Source: Scalindua sp964437425
Lineage (GTDB): Bacteria > Planctomycetota > Brocadiia > Brocadiales > Scalinduaceae
Direction: 5' to 3'
Length of the DNA: 29,434 nt
Assembly: GCA_964437425.1 (NCBI GenBank)
Contig: CAYTGO010000039.1
Coordinates: 1 to 29,434 of the forward strand
Shown here piece by piece: positions 16,799 to 23,713 of the stretch. Each line of letters starts with the position of its first letter. Within the stretch, counting starts at the first letter, position 1. Made by a program: the position numbers and the translations under genes. The notes beneath the pieces were generated by a model. It ran no database searches and was not told where the DNA came from. It saw nothing but the letters and a program-made list of their open reading frames with translations.

Positions 16799-16887
16799 GG
16801 GGTGCTGGTGTCGGGGAAAAGCCTTGACAGTAACTTACCTAGTTTTGGGCTTATCTGGGTAGCTTCGCCACCAAGCACCCCTTTTTA
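16799..16887 (+). ncRNA. Candidate structured small RNA or attenuator upstream of truA
   Basis: A long closing stem pairs GGGGTGCT-GGTG (16799-16810) with CACC-A-AGCACCCC (16869-16881), followed by TTTTT, so the 3' arm looks like an intrinsic terminator. Two internal helices interleave: AAGCCT (16819-16824) with GGGCTT (16847-16852), and TTACCTAG (16835-16842) with CTGGGTAG (16855-16862). They are either a tight pseudoknot or alternative states. I checked it from memory against SRP RNA, 6S, tmRNA and common riboswitch cores and saw no match. Because the -10 box abuts the first G, the true 5' end may lie at about 16804, trimming four or five pairs. It may be a free small RNA or a leader controlling truA. 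Confidence 0.45.
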
Positions 16888-17005
16888 GTTCTATTGAGAA
16901 TAGGCTTTCAATACATTTGTTTATTACCTGCTCTTAGCTCACTCTTTAACTGGCACTGTTCCTTTGCTTTAATGAACAATGCTTTACCTCTTGTAGAAAC
17001 TTCTC

Positions 17006-17737
17006 GTGAATAACATAAAACTTGTTATAGAGTATGATGGTACGAATTATGTCGGGTGGCAGCAGCAGAAGAATGGTATCACAATCCATGGAGTGCTTAC
17101 CAAAGCGATTGAGAGAGTTGTTAATGAAGAAGTAACTCTCCAAGGTTCCGGCAGAACTGATGCCGGTACTCATGCAGTTGGCCAGGTTGCAAACTTTCAG
17201 ACAGAATCAAATATTCCTGCCAATAATCTGGTACAGGCAATAAATACTTATCTCCCAAAAGACATCGTAGTAAGATCTGCGAAGAAAGTTCCTGAGAAGT
17301 TCCATTCCCGCTATAGTGCAAAATCCAAAACATACTGCTACACGATTTTAAACAGCAAGATCAGAGATGCAATCGGCAGGGACTATTGTCTACATTACAG
17401 TGCTCCTTTAGATATTGAAAAAATGCAGAAAGCGTCAAAGGCCTTAGTGGGCAAACACGATTTTAGCGCATTCAAATCGAAATCTGAAGTTCTCAGTAGT
17501 GTAAGGACTATAATGAAACTGGAGATTAAGAAAAAGGGTAAGTTCTTGACGTTTACTATTGAGGCAGACGGGTTTCTGTATAAAATGGTCAGGTCAATTG
17601 TTGGAACCTTGCTTGAGGTTGGTAAGGGGAAGATGACCATCACAGAATTTAAAAAGATAGTAAAATCCAGGACCAGGGAAAAGGCAGGAAATACGGTCGC
17701 AGCAAGCGGTTTATGCCTTTTAAAGGTTAAGTATTAA
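17006..17737 (+). CDS. truA: tRNA pseudouridine(38-40) synthase TruA
   Basis: A 243-residue protein of normal family length. It begins IKLVIEYDGTNYVGWQQQKN, the TruA N-terminal signature, and has the catalytic motif GRTDAGTHA with the nucleophile D52. FHSRYSAKSKTYCY and FLYKMVRSIVGTLLEVGKG are the other conserved blocks. The enzyme isomerises uridines 38, 39 and 40 in the anticodon stem-loop of many tRNAs. The start is GTG at 17006; only a weak ribosome binding site is visible. It opens a same-strand cluster of RNA and cofactor genes extending to 21529. Confidence 0.95.
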   Translation: MNNIKLVIEYDGTNYVGWQQQKNGITIHGVLTKAIERVVNEEVTLQGSGRTDAGTHAVGQVANFQTESNIPANNLVQAINTYLPKDIVVRSAKKVPEKFHSRYSAKSKTYCYTILNSKIRDAIGRDYCLHYSAPLDIEKMQKASKALVGKHDFSAFKSKSEVLSSVRTIMKLEIKKKGKFLTFTIEADGFLYKMVRSIVGTLLEVGKGKMTITEFKKIVKSRTREKAGNTVAASGLCLLKVKY

Positions 17738-17830
17738 TCGTACAGTTTTATCTTGGTAATCAAGAAAGACATTTGTTAAAATCGAAAACCGATAAAAAAC
17801 GAATCTTTATGGCGATGCAGAAAGGTTAAT

Positions 17831-18154
17831 ATGACAATTAGTATACAAGATTTTTCCGAAATTGACTTACGGGTAGCGGAAATAAAAGCAGTTGAAGAAC
17901 ACCCGAACGCCGATAAGCTACTGGTGTTAAAGATTGATGCCGGAGATGGAGAGAAACAACTGGTGGCAGGCATAAAGAATCATTACAGCGCGGATGAGCT
18001 CGTTGGTAAGAAAATCGTTGTTGTCAACAATCTTGCCCCGGCTGTTTTGAGAGGTGTGGAAAGTGAGGGTATGCTTCTTGCCGCCAGGGATGGCGATAAT
18101 GTCGTACTGCTTACTACAGAGAAGGATGTTGGGCCCGGTTCCAAGGTTCAATAA
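17831..18154 (+). CDS. tRNA-binding (EMAPII/CsaA/MetRS C-terminal-like) domain protein
   Basis: A 107-residue OB-fold protein: DFSEIDLRVAEIKAVEEHPNADKLLVL, then KQLVAGIKNHYSADELVGKKIVVVNNLAPAVLRGVESEGMLLAA. This is the tRNA-binding domain found at the C-terminus of bacterial methionyl-tRNA synthetase, in free-standing form also called MetRS beta, and in the chaperone CsaA. The NLAPAVLRGVESEGM segment fits the MetRS type best. It probably binds tRNA in trans. AAAGG lies 8 nt before the ATG. It sits between two pseudouridine synthase genes, in keeping with a tRNA or rRNA role. Confidence 0.88.
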   Translation: MTISIQDFSEIDLRVAEIKAVEEHPNADKLLVLKIDAGDGEKQLVAGIKNHYSADELVGKKIVVVNNLAPAVLRGVESEGMLLAARDGDNVVLLTTEKDVGPGSKVQ

Positions 18155-18203
18155 GAATAATTAGAATGAAGCGAATTTACCTTTATTTTCTACAAAACAA
18201 ACC

Positions 18204-18926
18204 ATGGAAAGACTCCACAAATTTTTAGCTGAAGCAGGTCTGGGTTCCAGACGCAAATGTGAAAGCTTAATAGAATCCGGACGTGTATCAATTGGCGGTA
18301 AACGTGTAACGAAGATGGGTCAAATGGTAGACCCGGCTAAGGACAGAGTTTATTGTGATGGCGAGTCTATAAAAAAGCAGAAGAAGATTTATTTTCTTCT
18401 CAATAAACCCAGGGGATATGTCTGTACAAATGTTGCACACTCTAAGGATCCCAGGGCTATTGATTTATTAAACCATATAGAACAGAGAGTATATACTGTA
18501 GGGCGGCTTGATAAAGATAGTGAAGGGCTTATTATAATAACTAATGATGGCGAACTGGCAAATCTGCTTTCTCATCCCAGGTATGGGATAGAGAAGACGT
18601 ATTTAGCAGTAGTTAAAGGCAGGGTTTCTGATCCGTCTATACGAGCTCTCAGGCGGGGCGTCTGGATTTCTGAGGGTAAGGCATTGCCTGCCAGGGTTAA
18701 AATTATTTCGAGAAGATACAAGCACAGTGCCATAGAGATAGTACTCAGAGAAGGCAAGAACAGAGAAATCAGACGCATACTTGCTAAAATAGAACATCCG
18801 GTTATCTCACTGAAAAGGGTGCAAATCGGGCCTTTGAAAATGCATTACAATCTAAAGGTTGGAAAATACAGGGCACTAAGTAAGGAAGAGGTTGAGAGCT
18901 TATACGCACTTGCAGTTTCCTGTTAA
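18204..18926 (+). CDS. rluB: RsuA/RluB family rRNA pseudouridine synthase
   Basis: A 240-residue protein with an N-terminal S4 RNA-binding domain (residues 1-60, MERLHKFLAEAGLGSRRKCE) and a catalytic domain containing GRLDKDSEGLIIITNDG with the nucleophile D103. KTYLAVVKG, then EGKNREIRRILAKIEHPVISLKRVQIGPL complete the family signature. The enzymes modify a single uridine in large-subunit (RluB, U2605) or small-subunit (RsuA, U516) rRNA; the R-R-I-L and R-V-x-I-G-P pattern favours the RluB side, and the symbol is given on that basis. It lies 49 nt after the tRNA-binding gene and 41 nt before the thiC-like gene. Confidence 0.88.
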   Translation: MERLHKFLAEAGLGSRRKCESLIESGRVSIGGKRVTKMGQMVDPAKDRVYCDGESIKKQKKIYFLLNKPRGYVCTNVAHSKDPRAIDLLNHIEQRVYTVGRLDKDSEGLIIITNDGELANLLSHPRYGIEKTYLAVVKGRVSDPSIRALRRGVWISEGKALPARVKIISRRYKHSAIEIVLREGKNREIRRILAKIEHPVISLKRVQIGPLKMHYNLKVGKYRALSKEEVESLYALAVSC

Positions 18927-18967
18927 TATTACGATACATACGAAAAAAGTAAAATGGAGAGCTATAA

Positions 18968-20251
18968 ATGACGCAGTTAAAGCAGGCAAGGTTAAACAAA
19001 ATAACACCTGAGATGGAGCGGGTTGCACAGCTTGAGGACTGCGATGTAGAAACTTTAAGGTCAAACATGGCTGAAGGAAAGGCTGTAATTCCATGTAATA
19101 AGAAGCACACGATAAAGAAAATCTGTGGTATAGGCAAGGACCTCAGAACTAAAGTCAACGCAAACATTGGTACGTCAGCTGACTATCATGGAGTGGAAGA
19201 AGAGCTGGAAAAACTTCGCGCTGCTGAAGATGCACAGGCGGATACTGTGATGGATCTGAGTACTGGTGGAGATCTTCGTGAAGTCAGGCTGAAGATAATG
19301 GAAAACTGTTCGATTACCATAGGAAGTGTTCCGATTTATGAAGCTGCAGTTGATGCCGTTACGAAAAAACACTCAGTCCGAGATATGACGGCCACAAGCA
19401 TGATTGACGCGATAAAGCGTCATTGCGAAGATGGGATAGATTATATTACAGTTCATTGCGGCGCGACACATGGTGTTTTGAAACACCTTATGGATCAAAA
19501 AAGGGTATGTGGTGTTGTCAGCAGGGGAGGCTCTTTTCTTGTAGATTGGATGTCCTTTCATAAGAAAGAAAACCCGCTTTACGAACAGTTTGATGAGATT
19601 TTGTCGATCGCACATGAATACGATGTGACCCTGAGCCTGGGAGATGCATTGAGGCCGGGCGCATTAGTGGATGCTTGTGACAGAGCTCAGATTTACGAAT
19701 TGAATGTGTTGGCAGAGCTTACTCAAAGAGCATGGGATGCGGATGTACAGGTTATAGTAGAGGGTCCGGGACATGTCCCTCTCAATCAGATTCAGTCTCA
19801 GATCCAGTTACAGAAGGAGCTTTGCAAAGGTGCGCCATTTTACGTTCTTGGGCCAATCGTAACAGACATTGCTCCGGGCTACGATCATATCACATCTGCA
19901 ATAGGTGGTGCTATTGCGGCATCAGCCGGTGCTGATTTCCTGTGCTACGTTACACCGACAGAACACCTGGGCCTGCCGAAACCACAGGATGTGCATGATG
20001 GTGTCATTGCGGTACGTATCGCAGCACATGCTGCTGATATTGCAAAAGGTATAAAGTCTGCCTGGGAATGGGACAAAACCATGTCTCAACTCAGACGAAA
20101 GCGTGACTGGGAAGGGCAATTCTCAACGTGTATTGATCCGGATCATGCGAGGAAAATCAGAGAAAAGGGCACACCACAGAATGCCGACGTTTGCTCAATG
20201 TGTGCTGAATTTTGTGTTTTTAAGGTGGCAGATGACGGTACAGATAATTAA
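18968..20251 (+). CDS. thiC: Phosphomethylpyrimidine synthase ThiC, or its paralog BzaF
   Basis: A 427-residue radical-SAM protein lacking the long N-terminal extension of aerobic ThiC. It shows SRGGSFLVDWM, SLGDALRPGALVDACD, VIVEGPGHVPLNQI, LGPIVTDIAPGYDHITSAIGGA and CYVTPTEHLGLP, all ThiC hallmarks. The C-terminal cluster is C409-x2-C412-x3-C416 (CSMCAEFC). ThiC turns aminoimidazole ribotide into the thiamin pyrimidine. The close paralog BzaF makes 5-hydroxybenzimidazole, a cobamide lower-ligand precursor, from the same substrate. The downstream cobO gene keeps that possibility open. No TPP riboswitch fits in the 41-nt upstream gap. GGAGA precedes the ATG by 9 nt. Confidence 0.9.
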   Translation: MTQLKQARLNKITPEMERVAQLEDCDVETLRSNMAEGKAVIPCNKKHTIKKICGIGKDLRTKVNANIGTSADYHGVEEELEKLRAAEDAQADTVMDLSTGGDLREVRLKIMENCSITIGSVPIYEAAVDAVTKKHSVRDMTATSMIDAIKRHCEDGIDYITVHCGATHGVLKHLMDQKRVCGVVSRGGSFLVDWMSFHKKENPLYEQFDEILSIAHEYDVTLSLGDALRPGALVDACDRAQIYELNVLAELTQRAWDADVQVIVEGPGHVPLNQIQSQIQLQKELCKGAPFYVLGPIVTDIAPGYDHITSAIGGAIAASAGADFLCYVTPTEHLGLPKPQDVHDGVIAVRIAAHAADIAKGIKSAWEWDKTMSQLRRKRDWEGQFSTCIDPDHARKIREKGTPQNADVCSMCAEFCVFKVADDGTDN

Positions 20252-20933
20252 ACACATAGACATTGAGGGGCCTGGCACAATAGGCGGTTTTTTAGATGAC
20301 GATGGCATCTCTTATAACGTAATAGACGTCTTTAACGAAGAGCCTCTGCCAAATTCCCTTTCTAACACATCTGCAGTCATTGTACTTGGTGGACCAATGA
20401 ATGTATATGAAGAGGATAAATATCCTTTTCTTAAAAAAGAAGATGAATTTTTGAAAGAGGTTATTGAAGAGGGGTTGCCAACATTGGGCTTTTGCCTTGG
20501 CGCTCAACTGATTGCAAAAGCGACAGGGGCATTGGTAAAACAAAATCCTCGAAAGGAGATCGGTTGGTTTAGCGTCTCGGTGACCGGGGAGGGTTCAGAT
20601 GATCCTCTGTTTCAAGGGTTTCAGGCTGAGTTTGATGTATTTCAGTGGCATGGGGATACGTTCGATATTCCTGAAGATGCTGTCAGACTTGCCGAATCAG
20701 AACTCTGTCCAAATCAGGCGTTCAGGGTCGGTCACAACATTTATGGTCTGCAGTTTCACGTTGAAGTAACTGACGAAATGATCTATCAGTGGCTTGATGC
20801 TTACAGAGATGAGGTTAATTCTTTAATAGGCATAGTAGATCCTGACCAGATTATTGATGCTACAAAAACAAAATCAGAGAGCTACAAGGCGCAGGCAAGA
20901 CAGTTTTGCTCTAATTTTGTTAAGATGATCTAA
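20232..20933 (+). CDS. Class I glutamine amidotransferase (GMP-synthase-like)
   Basis: A 233-residue triad amidotransferase. The start is placed at ATG 20232, preceded by AAGGTGG; it overlaps the end of the thiC-like gene by 20 nt, which implies translational coupling. Catalytic residues are visible: C88 in LGFCLGAQL, and H176 and E178 in YGLQFHVEV. It has VIVLGGPMNVYEEDKYPFL, the standard oxyanion region. Free-standing members of this family are often annotated as GMP synthase-like and their ammonia acceptor is usually unknown. Placement between thiC and cobO suggests a cofactor-related role (inference). A C-terminal helical extension (residues 190-233) is longer than in the minimal fold. 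Confidence 0.88.
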   Translation: MTVQIIKHIDIEGPGTIGGFLDDDGISYNVIDVFNEEPLPNSLSNTSAVIVLGGPMNVYEEDKYPFLKKEDEFLKEVIEEGLPTLGFCLGAQLIAKATGALVKQNPRKEIGWFSVSVTGEGSDDPLFQGFQAEFDVFQWHGDTFDIPEDAVRLAESELCPNQAFRVGHNIYGLQFHVEVTDEMIYQWLDAYRDEVNSLIGIVDPDQIIDATKTKSESYKAQARQFCSNFVKMI

Positions 20934-20956
20934 ATCATTTTTTAACACTCCTATTA

Positions 20957-21529
20957 ATGATGTCCAAAACACCAGAGATATCCAAACTTGTTCCAGAAGA
21001 GAAAAAGGGCCTTATCGTGGTCATTACAGGTAACGGCAAGGGGAAGACTACTTCCGCTCTTGGTATGGCCGTCAGGGCTTGCGGTCACGATATGAGTGTC
21101 TCTATTATACAGTTTATGAAGGGGGATCTCTATGCCGGTGAGTGGGATGGTATAAAGAAGCTGGGTGACAAGGTAGAACTGATATCCACAGGTAAGGGGT
21201 TCTGTGGTATACAAGGGAACCCGTACTCGCATGAAGAACATAGAGAGAATGCTCAGTATGCTATTCAACTTGCCGGCCAGAAGATGGAATCCGGGCAGGT
21301 TGACATTCTTATACTTGATGAGATAAACAACGCCATTAAACTTCGTTTAGTTGATTTATCACAACTCCTTGCAATCATTAAAAGTAAACCTCCTCTTATG
21401 CACCTGGTGCTAACCGGGCGCGATGCACACCCTGAGATAATCGAATTAGCTGATACTGTAAGTGAAGTTAATGAAATTAAGCATGCTTACAGAAAAGAGA
21501 TTGAGCCTCAACCGGGTATTGATTACTAA
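20957..21529 (+). CDS. cobO: Corrinoid adenosyltransferase CobO/BtuR type
   Basis: A 190-residue protein with the CobA/CobO/BtuR P-loop GNGKGKTTSALG at residues 25-36, then SIIQFMKGD, and the DEINNAI Walker-B-like segment (LILDEI). It transfers the adenosyl group from ATP to cobalt of cob(I)yrinic acid a,c-diamide or cobalamin, making the active coenzyme. HLVLTGRDAHPEIIELADTVSEV is the conserved C-terminal block. It starts with two ATG codons (20957, 20960). It lies 23 nt after the amidotransferase gene, so thiC-like, amidotransferase and cobO are probably one transcript. Confidence 0.93.
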   Translation: MMSKTPEISKLVPEEKKGLIVVITGNGKGKTTSALGMAVRACGHDMSVSIIQFMKGDLYAGEWDGIKKLGDKVELISTGKGFCGIQGNPYSHEEHRENAQYAIQLAGQKMESGQVDILILDEINNAIKLRLVDLSQLLAIIKSKPPLMHLVLTGRDAHPEIIELADTVSEVNEIKHAYRKEIEPQPGIDY

Positions 21530-21696
21530 AAGAGAATGCAATAATACCCCAAATTCCCGGATTACAACTATTTTCCGCTTGCTTTTAATATTCTACATTT
21601 CTACTATAAGTCCCTATATGTAATGCTTGTTGATAAGTTTAAGAGTAGATGCCATATAGGAAGGCTTAATATTCGCTCTAAAGGAAGAGGTATTTA

Positions 21697-22881
21697 GTGG
21701 ATACTATACGAAAAGAAATTTTGGAATGTCTGGATGATTTCTCATCTGATGATGATAGGCTTATCACTGAGCTTAATCGTATAACCGAGAAAAATGGTAA
21801 GGAAGCGTATCAGGTTCTCTTCAGTGTAATAACTCATCTTGATCTATCACCTGATCAGGCAGTGGATTATTGGAAACAGATTGTCACCCATAGAAATATT
21901 ATGAGTGAATCTCTGGGAAGGGGTGTCAATTTAAGGACAGCAATATGTGACTACTTCTGCACAATCAATAAATCCATGACGAATCCGATAATAATTGAGA
22001 TTAGAGTTCTGGAAGATGCGCTCTATTCCTTGAGGTACGATAGCCTTACAGGCCTATACTCACGACGTACTTTTGATGAAGTGTTTGCGAGAGAAGTTGA
22101 ACGTGCTAATCGCTATGGCAAGGAACTATCCGTTTTGTTTTTTGATCTTGATAATTTTAAGCAGGTAAATGATACGTTTGGGCATTTGGCGGGAGATGAT
22201 GCCCTGGAGCATGTTGCCAGGATAGTAATGGGTGAAGTCAGGACCATTGATATTGCTGCACGATATGGAGGGGAAGAGATTGTAGTTGTATTGCCTGAAA
22301 CGGAAAAGGCTGCCGCATTTGTAGTAGGAGAAAGAATCCGTGAAAAAGTGGAAGATATGAAACTTGCCTATAATGGCAAGATAATCAATTTAACCATTAG
22401 TGGAGGTATTGCAACCTTACCACTGGATGCAACTGATACAAAAGACCTGATAGCAAACGCTGATATTGCTGTTTATAAAGCCAAAGAAGAGGGTAAAAAT
22501 AATATTGTAATCTACTCTGAGAATAAGCGACGTTTCATTCGGGTAGATTTTATCACTGATATTAATGTTCGTGAAATTGATTCCAATGAGGAGATTGATG
22601 TTTCGGGTATGAAAAGCACAGACCTTAGTACGGGAGGAATTCTTTTTAAATCCAGTCACTCCATAGATATGGGTACTCAGGTACAACTTCAGATACCCAC
22701 CGGTATGAACGGTGAACCGTTGTTGGTTATCGGGACAGTTGTTCGTGTTGAGAAATTCGGATCTGATCAATTTGACATTGGAATTTCATTTATTAAAGTA
22801 GATGGCTCCGCCAGGAATGAACTTTCAAGATGTATCAGGAAGTGTATATGCGAGGAAATATCTGTTCAGCATGAAGAGTAG
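21697..22881 (+). CDS. Diguanylate cyclase with C-terminal PilZ domain
   Basis: A 394-residue cytoplasmic protein without transmembrane helices. Residues 1-110 form a helical N-terminal region of unknown type. The GGDEF domain covers about 113-270 (DSLTGLYSRRTFDE, FFDLDNFKQVNDTFGH) with active-site GGEEI at 191-195 and an inhibitory I-site RTID at 182-185. A PilZ domain follows (about 277-385): RRFIRVDF supplies the RxxxR motif and DLSTGGI the D-x-S-x-x-G motif, so the protein should both make and bind cyclic di-GMP. That pairing suggests product feedback or an autonomous output switch. The GTG start at 21697 has AAGGAAGAGG upstream. Confidence 0.93.
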   Translation: MDTIRKEILECLDDFSSDDDRLITELNRITEKNGKEAYQVLFSVITHLDLSPDQAVDYWKQIVTHRNIMSESLGRGVNLRTAICDYFCTINKSMTNPIIIEIRVLEDALYSLRYDSLTGLYSRRTFDEVFAREVERANRYGKELSVLFFDLDNFKQVNDTFGHLAGDDALEHVARIVMGEVRTIDIAARYGGEEIVVVLPETEKAAAFVVGERIREKVEDMKLAYNGKIINLTISGGIATLPLDATDTKDLIANADIAVYKAKEEGKNNIVIYSENKRRFIRVDFITDINVREIDSNEEIDVSGMKSTDLSTGGILFKSSHSIDMGTQVQLQIPTGMNGEPLLVIGTVVRVEKFGSDQFDIGISFIKVDGSARNELSRCIRKCICEEISVQHEE

Positions 22882-23123
22882 AATGGCAATTATAATCATT
22901 GACATTAAGACATGTCATATTTAATATATCTCTGCGATATTTGCACATTTTGTGATTGAAGTTAAGCATAAATAATAACGTTCAGAAATTTGTTGGGTAT
23001 TATTAATATAAATATAAACGAAAATCGTTTGTTGGAAAAATTAATACGTTAATAAATAGATGAAAGGGTTATTTCCAATACAATTTTAATGGTAATATTT
23101 TAACTTAATAGCAGGAGGTTAAA

Positions 23124-23360
23124 ATGCCTTATGATAAAGCATTGGATGAATGTGTAGTCGCAAAATCATGGGAAAATGATCAAGAAAAATTGACGGCAAG
23201 TATTTTTTCCTATAATAAGGGTATCAAAAAACTGCAACTTACCCGGGAGAATAAAAACAGTAAGGGTGAGCTCAGGTTTGCTAAATTGGGAAGGTTGACT
23301 AAAGAAGAGGTAGATGCTCTCCTCCCCTTAATGAAGGAAGTACGTAACAGTATGGATTAG
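23124..23360 (+). CDS. Small PC4/YdbC-like putative nucleic-acid-binding protein
   Basis: A 78-residue protein: SWENDQEKLTASIFSYN, then GIKKLQLTRENKN, LRFAKLGRLTKEEVDALLPL and a final helix. The order of a curved beta-sheet followed by one helix, with F-x-K-x-G-R-L-T-x-x-E, resembles the transcriptional coactivator p15 (PC4)/YdbC fold that binds single-stranded DNA. Assignment is by pattern only. GGAGG precedes the ATG by 7 nt. It has its own 240-nt upstream region, suggesting a separate transcript. Confidence 0.65.
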   Translation: MPYDKALDECVVAKSWENDQEKLTASIFSYNKGIKKLQLTRENKNSKGELRFAKLGRLTKEEVDALLPLMKEVRNSMD

Positions 23361-23713
23361 TAATAAAGCAGTAAGTAGCAGAATGATTTATCAGGGTTCT
23401 GTTGTGGCATTATATATTCTTCAGTTCAGTAGCGAAGGTACTCGTGCAGATAGATACCCGCCCGTCCGGATGAGCCGGAAGGGCAGGTGGGAGTTAGAGC
23501 GGGTAAATCAAACTTGTCATATCCAGGAATTCTCTTGAGGGCGGCTATGTGTGCGGCTTCGGGATTCACCATGGCAACACCATTGCCAATCAACATAAGC
23601 TGCAATAACTACATCTTCTGTTAAAGATTGTTCCGATTAGTGATAGATATATACAACAATTTTTTTGTATACGTAAATAATAATTTAGTGATTAAAGGGA
23701 AACTGGAATCTAC
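23361..23713. other. Intergenic stretch with GC-rich hairpin element
   Basis: 350 nt before miaB. It contains a GC-rich nested palindrome (separate entry) and, on the minus strand, an open 55-codon frame from ATG near 23602 to near 23430 that reads MLIGNGVAMVNPEAAHIAAL and onward through the palindrome. No ribosome binding site is evident, so it may be a gene fragment. Near 23650-23675 a weak AT-rich palindrome (TATACAA, then TTGTATA) lies just before miaB. Confidence 0.45.
23455..23505. repeat. GC-rich nested inverted repeat
   Basis: Outer arms TACCCGC (23455-23461) and GCGGGTA (23499-23505) enclose an inner hairpin of GCCCGTCCGG (23460-23469), loop ATGAG, and CCGGAAGGGC (23475-23484), 10 pairs with one mismatch. 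It stands out from the AT-rich surroundings and resembles a REP- or MITE-like dispersed palindrome. Whether other copies exist cannot be seen here. Confidence 0.6.

Larger units (their letters stand above)
16557..17005. other. Divergent intergenic region with candidate RNA
   Basis: 450 nt between the TPR gene (-) and truA (+). It holds the candidate small RNA and its promoter (separate entries). The rest, 16557-16760 and 16890-17005, shows no ORF or RNA structure I can support. Confidence 0.5.

Noticed and set aside
18927..18967. Possible TPP riboswitch before the thiC-like gene
   Set aside because: Only 41 nt separate rluB and the thiC-like gene, and no THI-box core is present.
20103..20231. 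Upstream start for the amidotransferase inside the thiC-like gene
   Set aside because: It would give a 129-nt overlap and 43 residues lacking homology. ATG 20232 has a good ribosome binding site and begins the conserved domain.
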